From Streptomyces sp. JB150 (lineage in GTDB: Bacteria > Actinomycetota > Actinomycetes > Streptomycetales > Streptomycetaceae), in the NCBI RefSeq assembly GCF_011193355.1, contig NZ_CP049780.1, positions 114,464-178,463 on the forward strand: a stretch of DNA of 64,000 nucleotides. The letters are read 5' to 3'. A model generated the notes under the pieces. It was given only the letters and a program-made list of their open reading frames with translations, searched no databases and was not told the origin of the DNA. Positions 25,843 to 33,766 of this stretch are shown here, piece after piece. The first letter of the stretch is position 1, and each line of letters opens with the position of its first letter. Both the position numbers and the translations under genes were made by a program.

Positions 25843-26366
25843 TGGTCATCCCTCGAGTCGTCGGTCGGCGTGGGGGCCACCGCGGACAGCAGCACGAGGA
25901 GCGGCACGACCCTGCCCGCGGGCACCTGGTAGTGGCCACGCCCCCCGGCCTCCAGCCAGCCGGCGGCGGTGAGTTGCCTGAGGTGGTGGTAGAGCTGCCC
26001 GGTGGTGTTCAGCCCGGCGGTCTCCTGCAGGCCGGCCGCGGAGCGGGTGCCGCGCAGCACCGCCCGCAGCAGGGTGAGCCGCACCGGGTGCCCGAGCGCG
26101 GCGTAGGGCACGGCGTGGTCCGACCAGTCCGCGTCGAGCAGACCGCTGGTCTCCGCGGCCTGCTGCCACTCGTAGTGCTCCCCCGTGGGCAGGTCCACGG
26201 CGCCCGTGAACAGCACCTGCCCGTCCCCGGTCAGCCGTTCGCGCAGGCCTTCGAGGGCCCAGAACACCTCGTCGGAAGATGTCTGCCGTGTCTGCGGTGC
26301 CGCTTCCAGCCGCGCGACGCGTTCCTCGAGCGCGGCAAGCCGCTCGGACAGGGAGTCCTCAGCCAT
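25839..26366 (-). CDS. ArsR-type winged-helix transcriptional regulator
   Basis: Regulator of 175 aa. The first ~25 residues (SLSERLAALEERVARLEA) form a short coiled coil. Residues ~85-160 form a winged helix similar to ArsR/DUF5937-type helix-turn-helix domains: HPVRLTLLRAVLRGTRSAAGLQET followed by GQLYHHLRQLTAAGWLEAGGRGHY. No metal-binding Cys pair is seen. It is co-transcribed with the exported serine hydrolase (GTGA overlap). A three-copy ATTACG array overlapping an imperfect palindrome lies 10 bp upstream of the ATG and is the probable autoregulatory operator. Confidence 0.87.
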   Translation of the reverse strand: MAEDSLSERLAALEERVARLEAAPQTRQTSSDEVFWALEGLRERLTGDGQVLFTGAVDLPTGEHYEWQQAAETSGLLDADWSDHAVPYAALGHPVRLTLLRAVLRGTRSAAGLQETAGLNTTGQLYHHLRQLTAAGWLEAGGRGHYQVPAGRVVPLLVLLSAVAPTPTDDSRDDQ

Positions 26367-26375
26367 GAACCGAAG

Positions 26376-26399
26376 ATTACGTTATTACGTAATTACGAA
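26376..26399. promoter_or_regulatory. Probable operator: three tandem 8-bp ATTACGxx repeats with palindrome
   Basis: Three adjacent octamers, ATTACGTT, ATTACGTA and ATTACGAA, begin at 26376, 26384 and 26392. They contain the perfect palindrome ATTACGTAAT (26384-26393) within a larger 18-bp imperfect inverted repeat (26380-26397). The AT-richness is striking in this genome. Its location, 10 bp upstream of the ArsR-like start codon, suggests binding by that regulator. Confidence 0.7.
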
Positions 26400-26614
26400 A
26401 CAAGCTTCGCCGCGCGCGGCCCGCAGGACGCGCACCGCGTCGGCGGCAGCCGGACAAGCGGCCACGACCGCGACGGCGGGCGTCGCGGTCGTGGCGATCG
26501 TGGCGGGCGGAGTTCGCGGAGGCGGAGTGCGGGGGCGGGCCGGCGCATGAGGTCACTCATGGGCCATGCCGTCAGGGGCATGACACCCAGCACCCCGCCC
26601 CCTGTGACCCGCCG

Positions 26615-27505
26615 TCAGCAGTACAGGTTGCCGCCGGGGCTGACCCCCAGGATCTGCGTGAACCGCTGGTAGTTGTTCACGCGGCTCTGCACCTGCGCCG
26701 GATTCTTCCCGTCGCACTCCAGGGAGCCGTTGATGCTGCGGATGGTCTGGCCGAAGCCGGCGCCGTTCACCATGGCGTTGTGCGGGGTCATGCTGCCGGG
26801 CCCGCTCTGGGTGTTCCAGTACCACAGGGCCGTCTTCCAGGCGACGGCCGAGTCGTTCTGCACCAGCCAGGGGTTGTTGAGCAGGTCGATGCCGAGCGCG
26901 TCGCCCGCCGCCTTGTAGTTGAAGTTCCAGCTCAGCTGGATCGGGCCGCGTCCGTAGTAGGCGGCCTGGCCGGCCGGACAGCCGTAGGGCTGGCTCCAGT
27001 CGCAGTAGTGCGGGTAGTTGGCGGTGTTCTGCTCCACGACGTGGACCAGGCCGCCGGTCTCGTGGCTGACGTTGGCGAGGAAGGCGGCGGCCTCCTGCTT
27101 CTTCACCGTGTCGCTGCCGGTGTTGGCGAAGCCGGGGTAGGCGCTCAGGGCCGCCGTGAGGCCGCTGTAGCTGTAGAAGGGGTTCCTGTTGGGGAACATC
27201 TGGTTGAACTGCGCCTCCGTCACGACGAAGCGCGCGTCGGGCGTGCCCGGCCCGCTGTCGCAGGCGTACGGCTCCCAGTACCAGGTGCTGATGACCGGGT
27301 CGTAACCCGGGTTGGCGTGCTCGGCGATGTACGCCTTGCCGTCGGTGTAGCGGACGATGTCACCGGCGTTGTACGCCTTGCCGGCCACCCAGTTGGGGTA
27401 GCTGGAGCACGCCGCGGCGGCGGCGTTCGTGGCCGGGAGCAGCACGGGTGCGGTGCCGGCGAGGGCGAGGACGGCCAGGAGGGAGGAGACACGACGTCTC
27501 GACAC
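26615..27505 (-). CDS. Secreted GH19 chitinase with CBM5/12 chitin-binding module
   Basis: Chitinase, 296 aa. A Sec signal (VSRRRVSSLLAVLALAG... to about residue 31) is followed by a CBM5/12 module (CSSYPNWVAGKAYNAGDIV, ending YWEPYAC). A GH19 catalytic domain follows, with the catalytic Glu in NVSHETGG and the conserved YYGRGPIQLSWNFNY. It hydrolyses chitin with inversion outside the cell. The GTG at 27505 has AAAGGAG 8 bp upstream; the longer frame upstream is Pro/Arg-rich leader. A DasR-like site lies about 130 bp upstream, consistent with N-acetylglucosamine control. Streptomyces GH19 enzymes are generally antifungal. Confidence 0.95.
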   Translation of the reverse strand: MSRRRVSSLLAVLALAGTAPVLLPATNAAAAACSSYPNWVAGKAYNAGDIVRYTDGKAYIAEHANPGYDPVISTWYWEPYACDSGPGTPDARFVVTEAQFNQMFPNRNPFYSYSGLTAALSAYPGFANTGSDTVKKQEAAAFLANVSHETGGLVHVVEQNTANYPHYCDWSQPYGCPAGQAAYYGRGPIQLSWNFNYKAAGDALGIDLLNNPWLVQNDSAVAWKTALWYWNTQSGPGSMTPHNAMVNGAGFGQTIRSINGSLECDGKNPAQVQSRVNNYQRFTQILGVSPGGNLYC

Positions 27506-27978
27506 GGGATCAACTCCTTTACGGGTCACGGCCATCACGCCGGGCAGGACGCAGCGGAGCGCGCACGCACCGGTGGACCGGGCACGGCGTGGGGGCGGCC
27601 GTGGTGGGGGGTTGTGGAGGCACACTCAACCGTGTTGGTCTGTACCAGTCAAGGGTGTAGACCAGTCACTCCCGGATGTCCCGGTCTGTGAGGTCCGGCG
27701 GAGGACGGCACGGCCCGACGACAGGTCCGGCAAGGCGGGCAAGGTCGGCAGGTGGGCAATCCGGCGGGCGCCCGCGGCGGCCACGGACAGTACGGGCAGT
27801 CCGACGGGAGGTGATGGCGACTGACGGCAGGCTTGCGCCGGTCCGCCGAGGGTACGGTGTCGGTCAGTACGCCGCCGGACCCGGTTCGAGGGCACAGCGG
27901 GGTACTCGGCACAGCAGATGCCGCCGGGCGGACGTGCCGTCGGCCCGCGCCGCAGCGACCGACGAGCAGGGGAAGGAC
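27506..27978. promoter_or_regulatory. Divergent upstream region between chitinase and phosphatase genes
   Basis: This 473-bp stretch holds no supported gene; the frames open here are extensions of the phosphatase and chitinase genes without ribosome sites. It carries the DasR-like elements at 27636-27666, and must hold promoters for both divergent genes. Confidence 0.5.
27636..27666. promoter_or_regulatory. DasR-like (dre) operator elements upstream of the chitinase
   Basis: TGGTCTGTACCA at 27636-27647 is a TGGT-N4-ACCA inverted repeat, followed at 27655-27666 by a related GTGTAGACCAGT. Both share the ACCAGTC ending and match the known Streptomyces dre pattern (ACTGGTCTAGACCAGT-like) found before chitinase genes. 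They lie ~130 bp upstream of the chitinase GTG. Confidence 0.7.
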
Positions 27979-29697
27979 ATGGCAGGGCCTGGGCATACGC
28001 CCCACAGAGGACCGAGGTCCGGCACGGCAGCCACTGCCGCGCTGGCCGGCGCGCTGGAAGCCATCGGAACCGGCGCCTACGTGGTGGACGCCGAAGGCCG
28101 TATCATCACCGTCAACTCCCGCGCCGAGGAGATGCTCGCCCGGCCCGCCGCGGAGCTCGCCGGCCGTGACGCGCACGACCTGCTGCACCGGGACGCCCAC
28201 GGTCAGCGGCTGCCGAGGACCCAGTGCTCCATGCGGCACGCCTTCCACACCGGACGCGCCGCCCAGGGTGAGGCGGACCACTTCGCGCGCGGAGACGGCA
28301 CCGTACTGCCCGTCTCCTGGCTGATCACCCCGTACGACCTCGGCGGCGACAAGGGCACGCTCGTCGTCTTCCACACCTGCGACCACCCGCAGGAAACCGG
28401 TCGGAGACCGGGCGCGGCGGCCGCGTCGCTGTCGGAGCTGGAACGGCTCGCGCTGCTGGCCGAGACCACCACGCGGCTCACCTCCACCCTGAACGTCGAC
28501 GAGGCACTGCGCCGGCTGGTGACGCTGGTGGTGCCCCGGCTGGCGGACTGGGTCGTCGTCGATCTGATCACCGAGCGCGACGAGGTGTGGCGGGCGCTCG
28601 TCGTCCACTCCGACGGCGACACACTGGTGCACCGCGAGGACCTGCAAGGCCCCATGCCGCCGATTCCGGAGGAGTCCCCGATGCCGCTGTCCAAGGCCCT
28701 GCGCGGGGTCGCCTCCGCGGTCGCGGGGCCGGAGACCTACCAGCGGGAGCCGGACTCCGGGATCGCCGTCGAGCAGCGCCGTCTGTTCGAGGCGACCGGC
28801 ATCCACTCGGCGGCCATCGCCCCCATCCGCAGCACCCGCGAGGTCCTCGGCGCGCTCACCCTGGGCCGCGCCGGGCACCAGGAGAAGTTCACGACCGCCG
28901 ACCTGCCCCTGATCGAGGACATCGCACGCCGCGCCGGGCTGGCGGTGGACAACGCGCGTCTGTACGAGCGTCAGCGCAAGGTCGCCGAGACCATGCAGAA
29001 CCACCTGCTGCCCCAGATGCCGCGCGTGCCCGGGCTGCAGATGACGGTCCGCTACCTGCCCGCGCCCGACGCCTCCCAGGTGGGCGGCGACTGGTACGAC
29101 GCCTTCTCGCTGGCCGACGGCGCCACCGCGCTGGCGATCGGGGACGTCGTGGGCCACGACCTGGAGGCCGCGGCCGGCATGGCCCAGGTGCGCAACATGC
29201 TCCGCGCCTACGCCTGGGCGCTGCGGGAGCCGCCCAGCCGGATCGTCGAGCGGCTCGACGAGGCGGTCATGCACATCACCGAGGTCGCCATGGCCACCAT
29301 GATCCTCGCGCGCATCGAGGAGACGGACCAGGGCCGCTGGAAGGTGTCCTGGACCAACGCCGGCCATCCCCCTCCCCTGCTCATCAGCCACGACGGCCTG
29401 GCCCACTACCTCACCGACGGCCACGGCATCCTCCTGGGGACCGGGTCCGGCAGACCGCGCACCGACGCGACGGCCCTGCTGCCGCCCGGATCCACCCTCG
29501 TGCTGTACACCGACGGGCTGATCGAAGAACCCGGCCACACCCTGGACGAGGGCCTGTACCGGCTTCGGCGGCACGCCGCCGCCCTCGCCCACCGCCCCCT
29601 GACCTCCTTCACCGACCAGTTGCTGCGCCGAGTCCGCCCGGCCGCCAACGACGACGACGTGGCCCTCCTCGCCCTGCGGACACCCGCCCGGCCGTGA
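27979..29697 (+). CDS. PAS-GAF-PP2C (SpoIIE-type) protein serine phosphatase
   Basis: Signalling phosphatase, 572 aa: PAS domain at about residues 20-125 (GAYVVDAEGRIITVNSRAEEML), a GAF domain at ~150-310, and a C-terminal SpoIIE/RsbU-like PP2C domain at ~335-565 with the metal-binding motifs GGDWYDAF, DVVGHD and YTDGLIE. Such proteins typically dephosphorylate anti-anti-sigma factors and thereby release sigma factors, responding to a small ligand or redox cue. The ATG at 27979 is preceded by GGGGAAGGA. Monocistronic; a hairpin terminator follows at 29769. Confidence 0.92.
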   Translation: MAGPGHTPHRGPRSGTAATAALAGALEAIGTGAYVVDAEGRIITVNSRAEEMLARPAAELAGRDAHDLLHRDAHGQRLPRTQCSMRHAFHTGRAAQGEADHFARGDGTVLPVSWLITPYDLGGDKGTLVVFHTCDHPQETGRRPGAAAASLSELERLALLAETTTRLTSTLNVDEALRRLVTLVVPRLADWVVVDLITERDEVWRALVVHSDGDTLVHREDLQGPMPPIPEESPMPLSKALRGVASAVAGPETYQREPDSGIAVEQRRLFEATGIHSAAIAPIRSTREVLGALTLGRAGHQEKFTTADLPLIEDIARRAGLAVDNARLYERQRKVAETMQNHLLPQMPRVPGLQMTVRYLPAPDASQVGGDWYDAFSLADGATALAIGDVVGHDLEAAAGMAQVRNMLRAYAWALREPPSRIVERLDEAVMHITEVAMATMILARIEETDQGRWKVSWTNAGHPPPLLISHDGLAHYLTDGHGILLGTGSGRPRTDATALLPPGSTLVLYTDGLIEEPGHTLDEGLYRLRRHAAALAHRPLTSFTDQLLRRVRPAANDDDVALLALRTPARP

Positions 29698-29768
29698 CCG
29701 CGTCGAGATGAGCCGCGACGGTCCGGCCGGCCCGGTGGATCCGGACCGAGCGGTGGAGGGAGCCGGCG

Positions 29769-29796
29769 GGGGCGCCCTCCCTCGGGAGGGCGCCCC
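29769..29796. terminator. Bidirectional hairpin terminator
   Basis: A perfect 12-bp stem GGGGCGCCCTCC / GGAGGGCGCCCC with a CTCG tetraloop lies between the stop of the phosphatase gene (29697) and the convergent stop of the conservon P450 (29813). Confidence 0.85.
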
Positions 29797-29812
29797 GGTG
29801 GTGCCGCGGGTT

Positions 29813-31042
29813 CTACTTGCCGGTCAGGCGCACGGGGAGTTCGTACAGGTCGTTCTGGGTGACCACGGGCTTGTTCCTGAGTTCGGCAGCGGGGACGGCG
29901 AGGTCGAGGGCGGGGAAGCGCTCGTACAGGGCGGGGAGGGCCACCCCGGCCTCCAGCCGGGACAGCGCGGCGCCGGGGCAGACGTGGGGGCCGTGGCCGA
30001 AGGAGATGTGCCGGGTGGCGGGGGTCCGGGTGATGTCGAACCGTCCGGCGGTGGGCCCGTGGGCCCGCTCGTCACGGCCGATGGCGCCGTAGGAGACGAT
30101 GAGCGCGTCACCGGCGGGCAGGACGCGGTCACCGACCGGGATGTCCTCGGTGGCGAAGCGGATGAGGACGTGCGAGGTGGGGGTCGAGTAGCGCAGGGTC
30201 TCCTCGATCACCGCGGACCAGTCCGCCGCGCCCGACAGCACCAGGGCGCGCTGGTCGGGGTGGGTGGACAGGTTGACCACCGCGTTCACGATCAGGGAGA
30301 TGGTCGTCTCGTGCCCGGCGGCGACCATCAGCTGCAGGGTGGAGACGATCTCCTCGTCGGTGAGCCGGTCACCGCCGTCGGACGCGGCGATCAGCGCGCT
30401 GGTGAGGTCGTCGCCCGGCCGTTCCCGTTTGCCGGCGACCGTCTCGGCCATGATCGTGGCCAGTTCGGTGAGGGTGGCGACGACCTCGTGCGGCGGGGTC
30501 TGCGTGGAGAAGAACTTCTCGAACAGCACCTTCAGCCGGGGCAGCCGGGCCTCGTCGATGCCCATCAGGTCGGCGATCACGTACATCGGCAGCGGGTACG
30601 CGAACTCGGCCTTGAGGTCGACCACGTCACCGCCCGCCGGCAGCCGGTCCAGCAGGGTCCGGGTGAGGTGGGTGATGCGCTCCCGCATCTGTTCCACGCG
30701 GCGCGGGGTCAGTGCCTGGGCGACCAGGGTGCGCAGACGGCGGTGGTCGGCGCCGTCCACGGTGAGCATCGACCGGCCGGGGTTGACCAGCCCGATCAGC
30801 GGCCAGTCGGCGGGGATCTCGCCGCGCTGCCAGGCTCCCCAGACGTTGATGTCCTTCACGACGCGGGGATCGGTCAGCAGCTGCTTGGCCTCGGCGTGGT
30901 GGGTGACGGCCCACACCGGCACGCCCCCGGGCAGCTCGACCGCGGCGAGCGGGCCCGCCTCGCGCAGCCGCGCGCTCTCGCCGTCGAGGTCGGTGACGAA
31001 GGGGTCGAGGGCGATCCGTGTCTGTTCAATGCCGGTGGTCAT
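29813..31042 (-). CDS. cvnF: Conservon-associated cytochrome P450 (CYP154-like)
   Basis: Soluble P450, 409 aa. I-helix VAAGHETT, K-helix ExxR in EETLRYSTP, and haem loop FGHGPHVCPGAAL are all intact. The pairing of this gene directly after an ExxR-lacking P450 at the end of a cvnABCD operon mirrors CYP157-CYP154 pairs in Streptomyces conservons, hence the CYP154-like call. The ATG at 31042 lies 17 bp inside the end of the upstream P450 gene, so the pair is co-translated. Substrate unknown; CYP154 members oxidise polyketides, steroids and aromatics. The cvnF symbol denotes position only. Confidence 0.88.
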   Translation of the reverse strand: MTTGIEQTRIALDPFVTDLDGESARLREAGPLAAVELPGGVPVWAVTHHAEAKQLLTDPRVVKDINVWGAWQRGEIPADWPLIGLVNPGRSMLTVDGADHRRLRTLVAQALTPRRVEQMRERITHLTRTLLDRLPAGGDVVDLKAEFAYPLPMYVIADLMGIDEARLPRLKVLFEKFFSTQTPPHEVVATLTELATIMAETVAGKRERPGDDLTSALIAASDGGDRLTDEEIVSTLQLMVAAGHETTISLIVNAVVNLSTHPDQRALVLSGAADWSAVIEETLRYSTPTSHVLIRFATEDIPVGDRVLPAGDALIVSYGAIGRDERAHGPTAGRFDITRTPATRHISFGHGPHVCPGAALSRLEAGVALPALYERFPALDLAVPAAELRNKPVVTQNDLYELPVRLTGK

Positions 31043-32261
31043 ACGGCGTGCCTCCAAGGGCAGGGGTCGGGGTGAACCGCACGGGCAGGGCCGTGAGTCC
31101 GCGCAGCCAGGGCGAGGGGCGGCGGGTCAGGGCGTCGGCGGGTACCGCCAAATCGATGTCCGGCAGCCGGTCCAGGACGACCTCGATGGCGGTACGGGCG
31201 ATGACCTCGGCGATCTCCTGGGCGGGGAAGGGGCACCGGTGCTCGCCGTGGCCGAACGAGAAGTGGGCGTGGTTGCCGCCCGTGAGCGCGGCACCGTGGG
31301 TGCGCACCTGCGGGTCGTCGTTGGCGCCCTGCAGTCCGAGCAGCAGCAGGTCGCCGGCGCGGACGGGGCGCCCGCCGAGCCGGGTGTCGCGGGACGCCCA
31401 GCGGCCGGCCACGTTCTGGGTGGGGGTGTCCTCCCACAGGACTTCGCTCATCGCCTCGGCGACACTGTTGCGGCCGCCGAACAGCGACGCGGCGAACCGG
31501 GCGTCGGTGAGCATCAGCCGCAGGGAGTTGCCGATCCAGTCGGCGGTCGGCTGATGGCCGGCCGCCATCATCACCATGAGGTCCTGGGCGATCTCCTCCT
31601 CGGTGAAACCGCTGCTGTCGGCGAGCATCCGGGAGACGACGTCGCGGTCGGGTGCGGCCTTGCGCGCGGCCAGCAGGGCGGCCATGGAGGCGGCCAGGTG
31701 CTGCTGGCCCGCGATCGCCCGCTCCCGGCCGTCGATCATGTCGTTCAGCGCGGTGACCAGCGCGGGCCCCTCCTCCTCGGAGAAGCCGTAGAGCCGGGCG
31801 AGCACGCGTACCGGCAGCAGCATGGCGTAGTCGGCGACCAGGTCCGCCTCCCCCTTGGCGCACACCGCGTCGATCAGTTCGTCCGCGAACCGCTCGCAGT
31901 GGCCGCGCAGTTCGAACGGATCGACGGCTTCCAGGGCGTCGCTGATCATCGCGGCGCGCTGCCGGTGCCGTTCCCCGACGGTGTAGAGGATGGACGGCTG
32001 CTTGCGGCCGATCATGGGCAGCAGCGGCCAGTCGTCGGGGATGTTCTCCCACTGGTTCCACAGGTCGGAGTCGCGGCTGAAGAGCACCGGGTCGCCGGTG
32101 ACCTGGTGCAGTTCCCGGTAGCCGACGACGAGCCAGGCCGGGATGTCACCGTCGAGCAGCACCGGCACGACCGGGCCGTGATCGCGGCGCATCTCCCGGT
32201 ACAGCCCGGCCGGATCGGTCTGGAACCGGGGCCCGCCCAGGGGGACGGGGGTGGTGTTCAC
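31026..32261 (-). CDS. cvnE: Atypical P450 lacking the ExxR motif (CYP157-like)
   Basis: P450-fold protein, 411 aa. The haem loop FGHGEHRCPFPAQ keeps the proximal Cys, but the K-helix reads EVLWEDTPTQN, so the Arg of ExxR is replaced by Trp. The I-helix has MAAGHQPTADW instead of the AGxET pattern. Loss of ExxR is the published hallmark of the CYP157 family, whose members sit beside CYP154 genes in conservons. It starts at GTG 32261, overlapping the cvnD stop (GTGA). It may have an unusual electron pathway or a non-catalytic role. Confidence 0.88.
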   Translation of the reverse strand: MNTTPVPLGGPRFQTDPAGLYREMRRDHGPVVPVLLDGDIPAWLVVGYRELHQVTGDPVLFSRDSDLWNQWENIPDDWPLLPMIGRKQPSILYTVGERHRQRAAMISDALEAVDPFELRGHCERFADELIDAVCAKGEADLVADYAMLLPVRVLARLYGFSEEEGPALVTALNDMIDGRERAIAGQQHLAASMAALLAARKAAPDRDVVSRMLADSSGFTEEEIAQDLMVMMAAGHQPTADWIGNSLRLMLTDARFAASLFGGRNSVAEAMSEVLWEDTPTQNVAGRWASRDTRLGGRPVRAGDLLLLGLQGANDDPQVRTHGAALTGGNHAHFSFGHGEHRCPFPAQEIAEVIARTAIEVVLDRLPDIDLAVPADALTRRPSPWLRGLTALPVRFTPTPALGGTPYDHRH

Positions 32262-32878
32262 GGGACCAGCTCCTGGAAGGACTCGGCGTGCGGGGCGGCG
32301 TACCGGCTGCTGATGTGCTCGACGAGGGAGATCAGCACCTGCTTGCTGGACTCCCGCGAGCGGGCGTCGCAGTACAGCAGCGGGACGTGCGGGTCCAGGT
32401 CGAGGGCGGCACGGACCTCCGCCGGCGGGTGCGCGGTGCCGCCGAAGTCGTTGCACGCCACGACGAACGGGGTGCCGTGGTGTTCCAGACGGTCGATGGC
32501 GTACCAGGAGTCGTCGATCCGGCGGGTGTCGACGAGGACGACCGCGCCCAGCGTGCCGGAGAAGAGCCGGTCCCACAGGAACCAGAAGCGCTCCTGGCCC
32601 GGCGCTCCGAACAGGTACAGCACGTTGCGGGCGTCCAGGGTGATCCGGCCGAAGTCGAAGGCCACGGTGGTGGCGGTCTTGCCACGCACCTCGCGGATGT
32701 CGTCGACCGCCTCACCGGCCTGGGTCATGGTCTCCTCGGTGTTGAGCGGGCGGATCTCGCTCACCGAACGGACCATGGTCGTCTTGCCGACGCCGAAGCC
32801 GCCGACGATCACGATCTTCAGACCGTTGTCGGCGGAGGCACCCAGCGGAGTGCGGGCGTCAGAGATTGCGGAGTCCAA
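32258..32878 (-). CDS. cvnD: Conservon small GTPase CvnD
   Basis: Ras-like/ARF-like GTPase, 206 aa. P-loop GGFGVGKT at residues 26-33, a switch II DxxG equivalent at LFGAPGQERF, and CNDF at the NKxD position. CvnD proteins work with CvnA-C at the membrane as a G-protein-like signalling complex that influences development and antibiotic production in Streptomyces. The ATG at 32878 lies 20 bp inside the end of cvnC and the stop overlaps the first P450 gene, so the operon is translationally coupled. Confidence 0.94.
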   Translation of the reverse strand: MDSAISDARTPLGASADNGLKIVIVGGFGVGKTTMVRSVSEIRPLNTEETMTQAGEAVDDIREVRGKTATTVAFDFGRITLDARNVLYLFGAPGQERFWFLWDRLFSGTLGAVVLVDTRRIDDSWYAIDRLEHHGTPFVVACNDFGGTAHPPAEVRAALDLDPHVPLLYCDARSRESSKQVLISLVEHISSRYAAPHAESFQELVP

Positions 32879-33215
32879 CGAGCACCTGTTCCAGGATGTC
32901 GGGGTCGGGAAGGCCGGAGGAGGCGGCCGTGCGGGGGTGGCGGGCGCTGACGCGGCCCTGGTCGTGCAGGTCGGTGAGCAGGATCTTGGTGATGCTCACC
33001 GGGAGGCGCAGTTCCGCGGCGAGCTCGACCACCGCCGTGGGGCGCTCGGCGAGCCGGAGGATCGCCGCGTGCTCGGACTGCATGCCCGGCACCGGGGCGG
33101 ACTCGGCCACGACCAGTGTCACCAGGTCGAACGGGGAGTCCGGTGCGGTCCGGCTCCGGCCACCGGTGACGGTGTAGAGCCGGTCGGGGGCATCGTCCCG
33201 GCCGGGGCGGCTCAT
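32859..33215 (-). CDS. cvnC: Conservon DUF742 protein CvnC
   Basis: DUF742 family protein, 118 aa. RLYTVTGGRSRTAP is the conserved N-terminal signature, and SEHAAILRLAERPTAVVELAAELRLPVSITKILLTDL is the winged-helix-like core. It is the third component of the conservon, overlapping cvnB by 4 bp and cvnD by 20 bp. It is thought to interact with CvnA, B and D; biochemical function is not established. Confidence 0.93.
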   Translation of the reverse strand: MSRPGRDDAPDRLYTVTGGRSRTAPDSPFDLVTLVVAESAPVPGMQSEHAAILRLAERPTAVVELAAELRLPVSITKILLTDLHDQGRVSARHPRTAASSGLPDPDILEQVLVGLRNL

Positions 33216-33616
33216 GAGGTCCGCGGCTCGGCGCGCAGGTGGTCGCCGAGCTGCTCCACCAGCTCGTTCATGTGGTGGCCGACCAGTCCGGGATCGGCGT
33301 CCTCGGTGGTGACGACCGCCAGGTGCGCTCCCTCACCGGCCTCGACGATGAACAGGACGCCGCCGTAGAACTCGGTCATGGCCGAACGGACGCCCCCGGT
33401 GCCGTCGCCGAACTCCACGGAGGCCCCTTGGGACAGCGACTGGATGCCGGCGGCGATCGCGGCGAGCTGGTCGGCCTGATCCGTGGAGAGGCCCGAGGTG
33501 CGGCACAGCTTCAGGCCGTCGCGGGAGAGCACGAGCGCGTGGCGTGCGCCGGGGGTGCGCTCCAGCAGGCCCTCGATGAGCCAGGAGAGCTTCTCGTCGG
33601 TGGTGGTGCCGGTCAT
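33212..33616 (-). CDS. cvnB: Roadblock/LC7-domain protein CvnB
   Basis: Roadblock/LC7 domain protein, 134 aa, of the MglB-like type that can act as a GTPase regulator. The conserved start LSWLIEGLLERTPGARHALVLSRDGL, then IAAGIQSLSQGAS and the GGVLFIVEAG strand are visible. It lies between cvnA and cvnC, and its stop overlaps cvnC. By analogy with MglB it could modulate nucleotide state of CvnD. Confidence 0.94.
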   Translation of the reverse strand: MTGTTTDEKLSWLIEGLLERTPGARHALVLSRDGLKLCRTSGLSTDQADQLAAIAAGIQSLSQGASVEFGDGTGGVRSAMTEFYGGVLFIVEAGEGAHLAVVTTEDADPGLVGHHMNELVEQLGDHLRAEPRTS

Positions 33617-33766
33617 GGGGTGGGATTGCCTTCCGGATACGAGGAGTGATCGGGCCCGCCGGTGGGGTCTCGGATGGGTCTTGAGGGACTTGAAGGGTCT
33701 TGATGGGTGTCGGTGGGTCCGAACGGGTCCCGGGTGAGGGATCAGCCCCGTGGCGGACGTTCCGGT

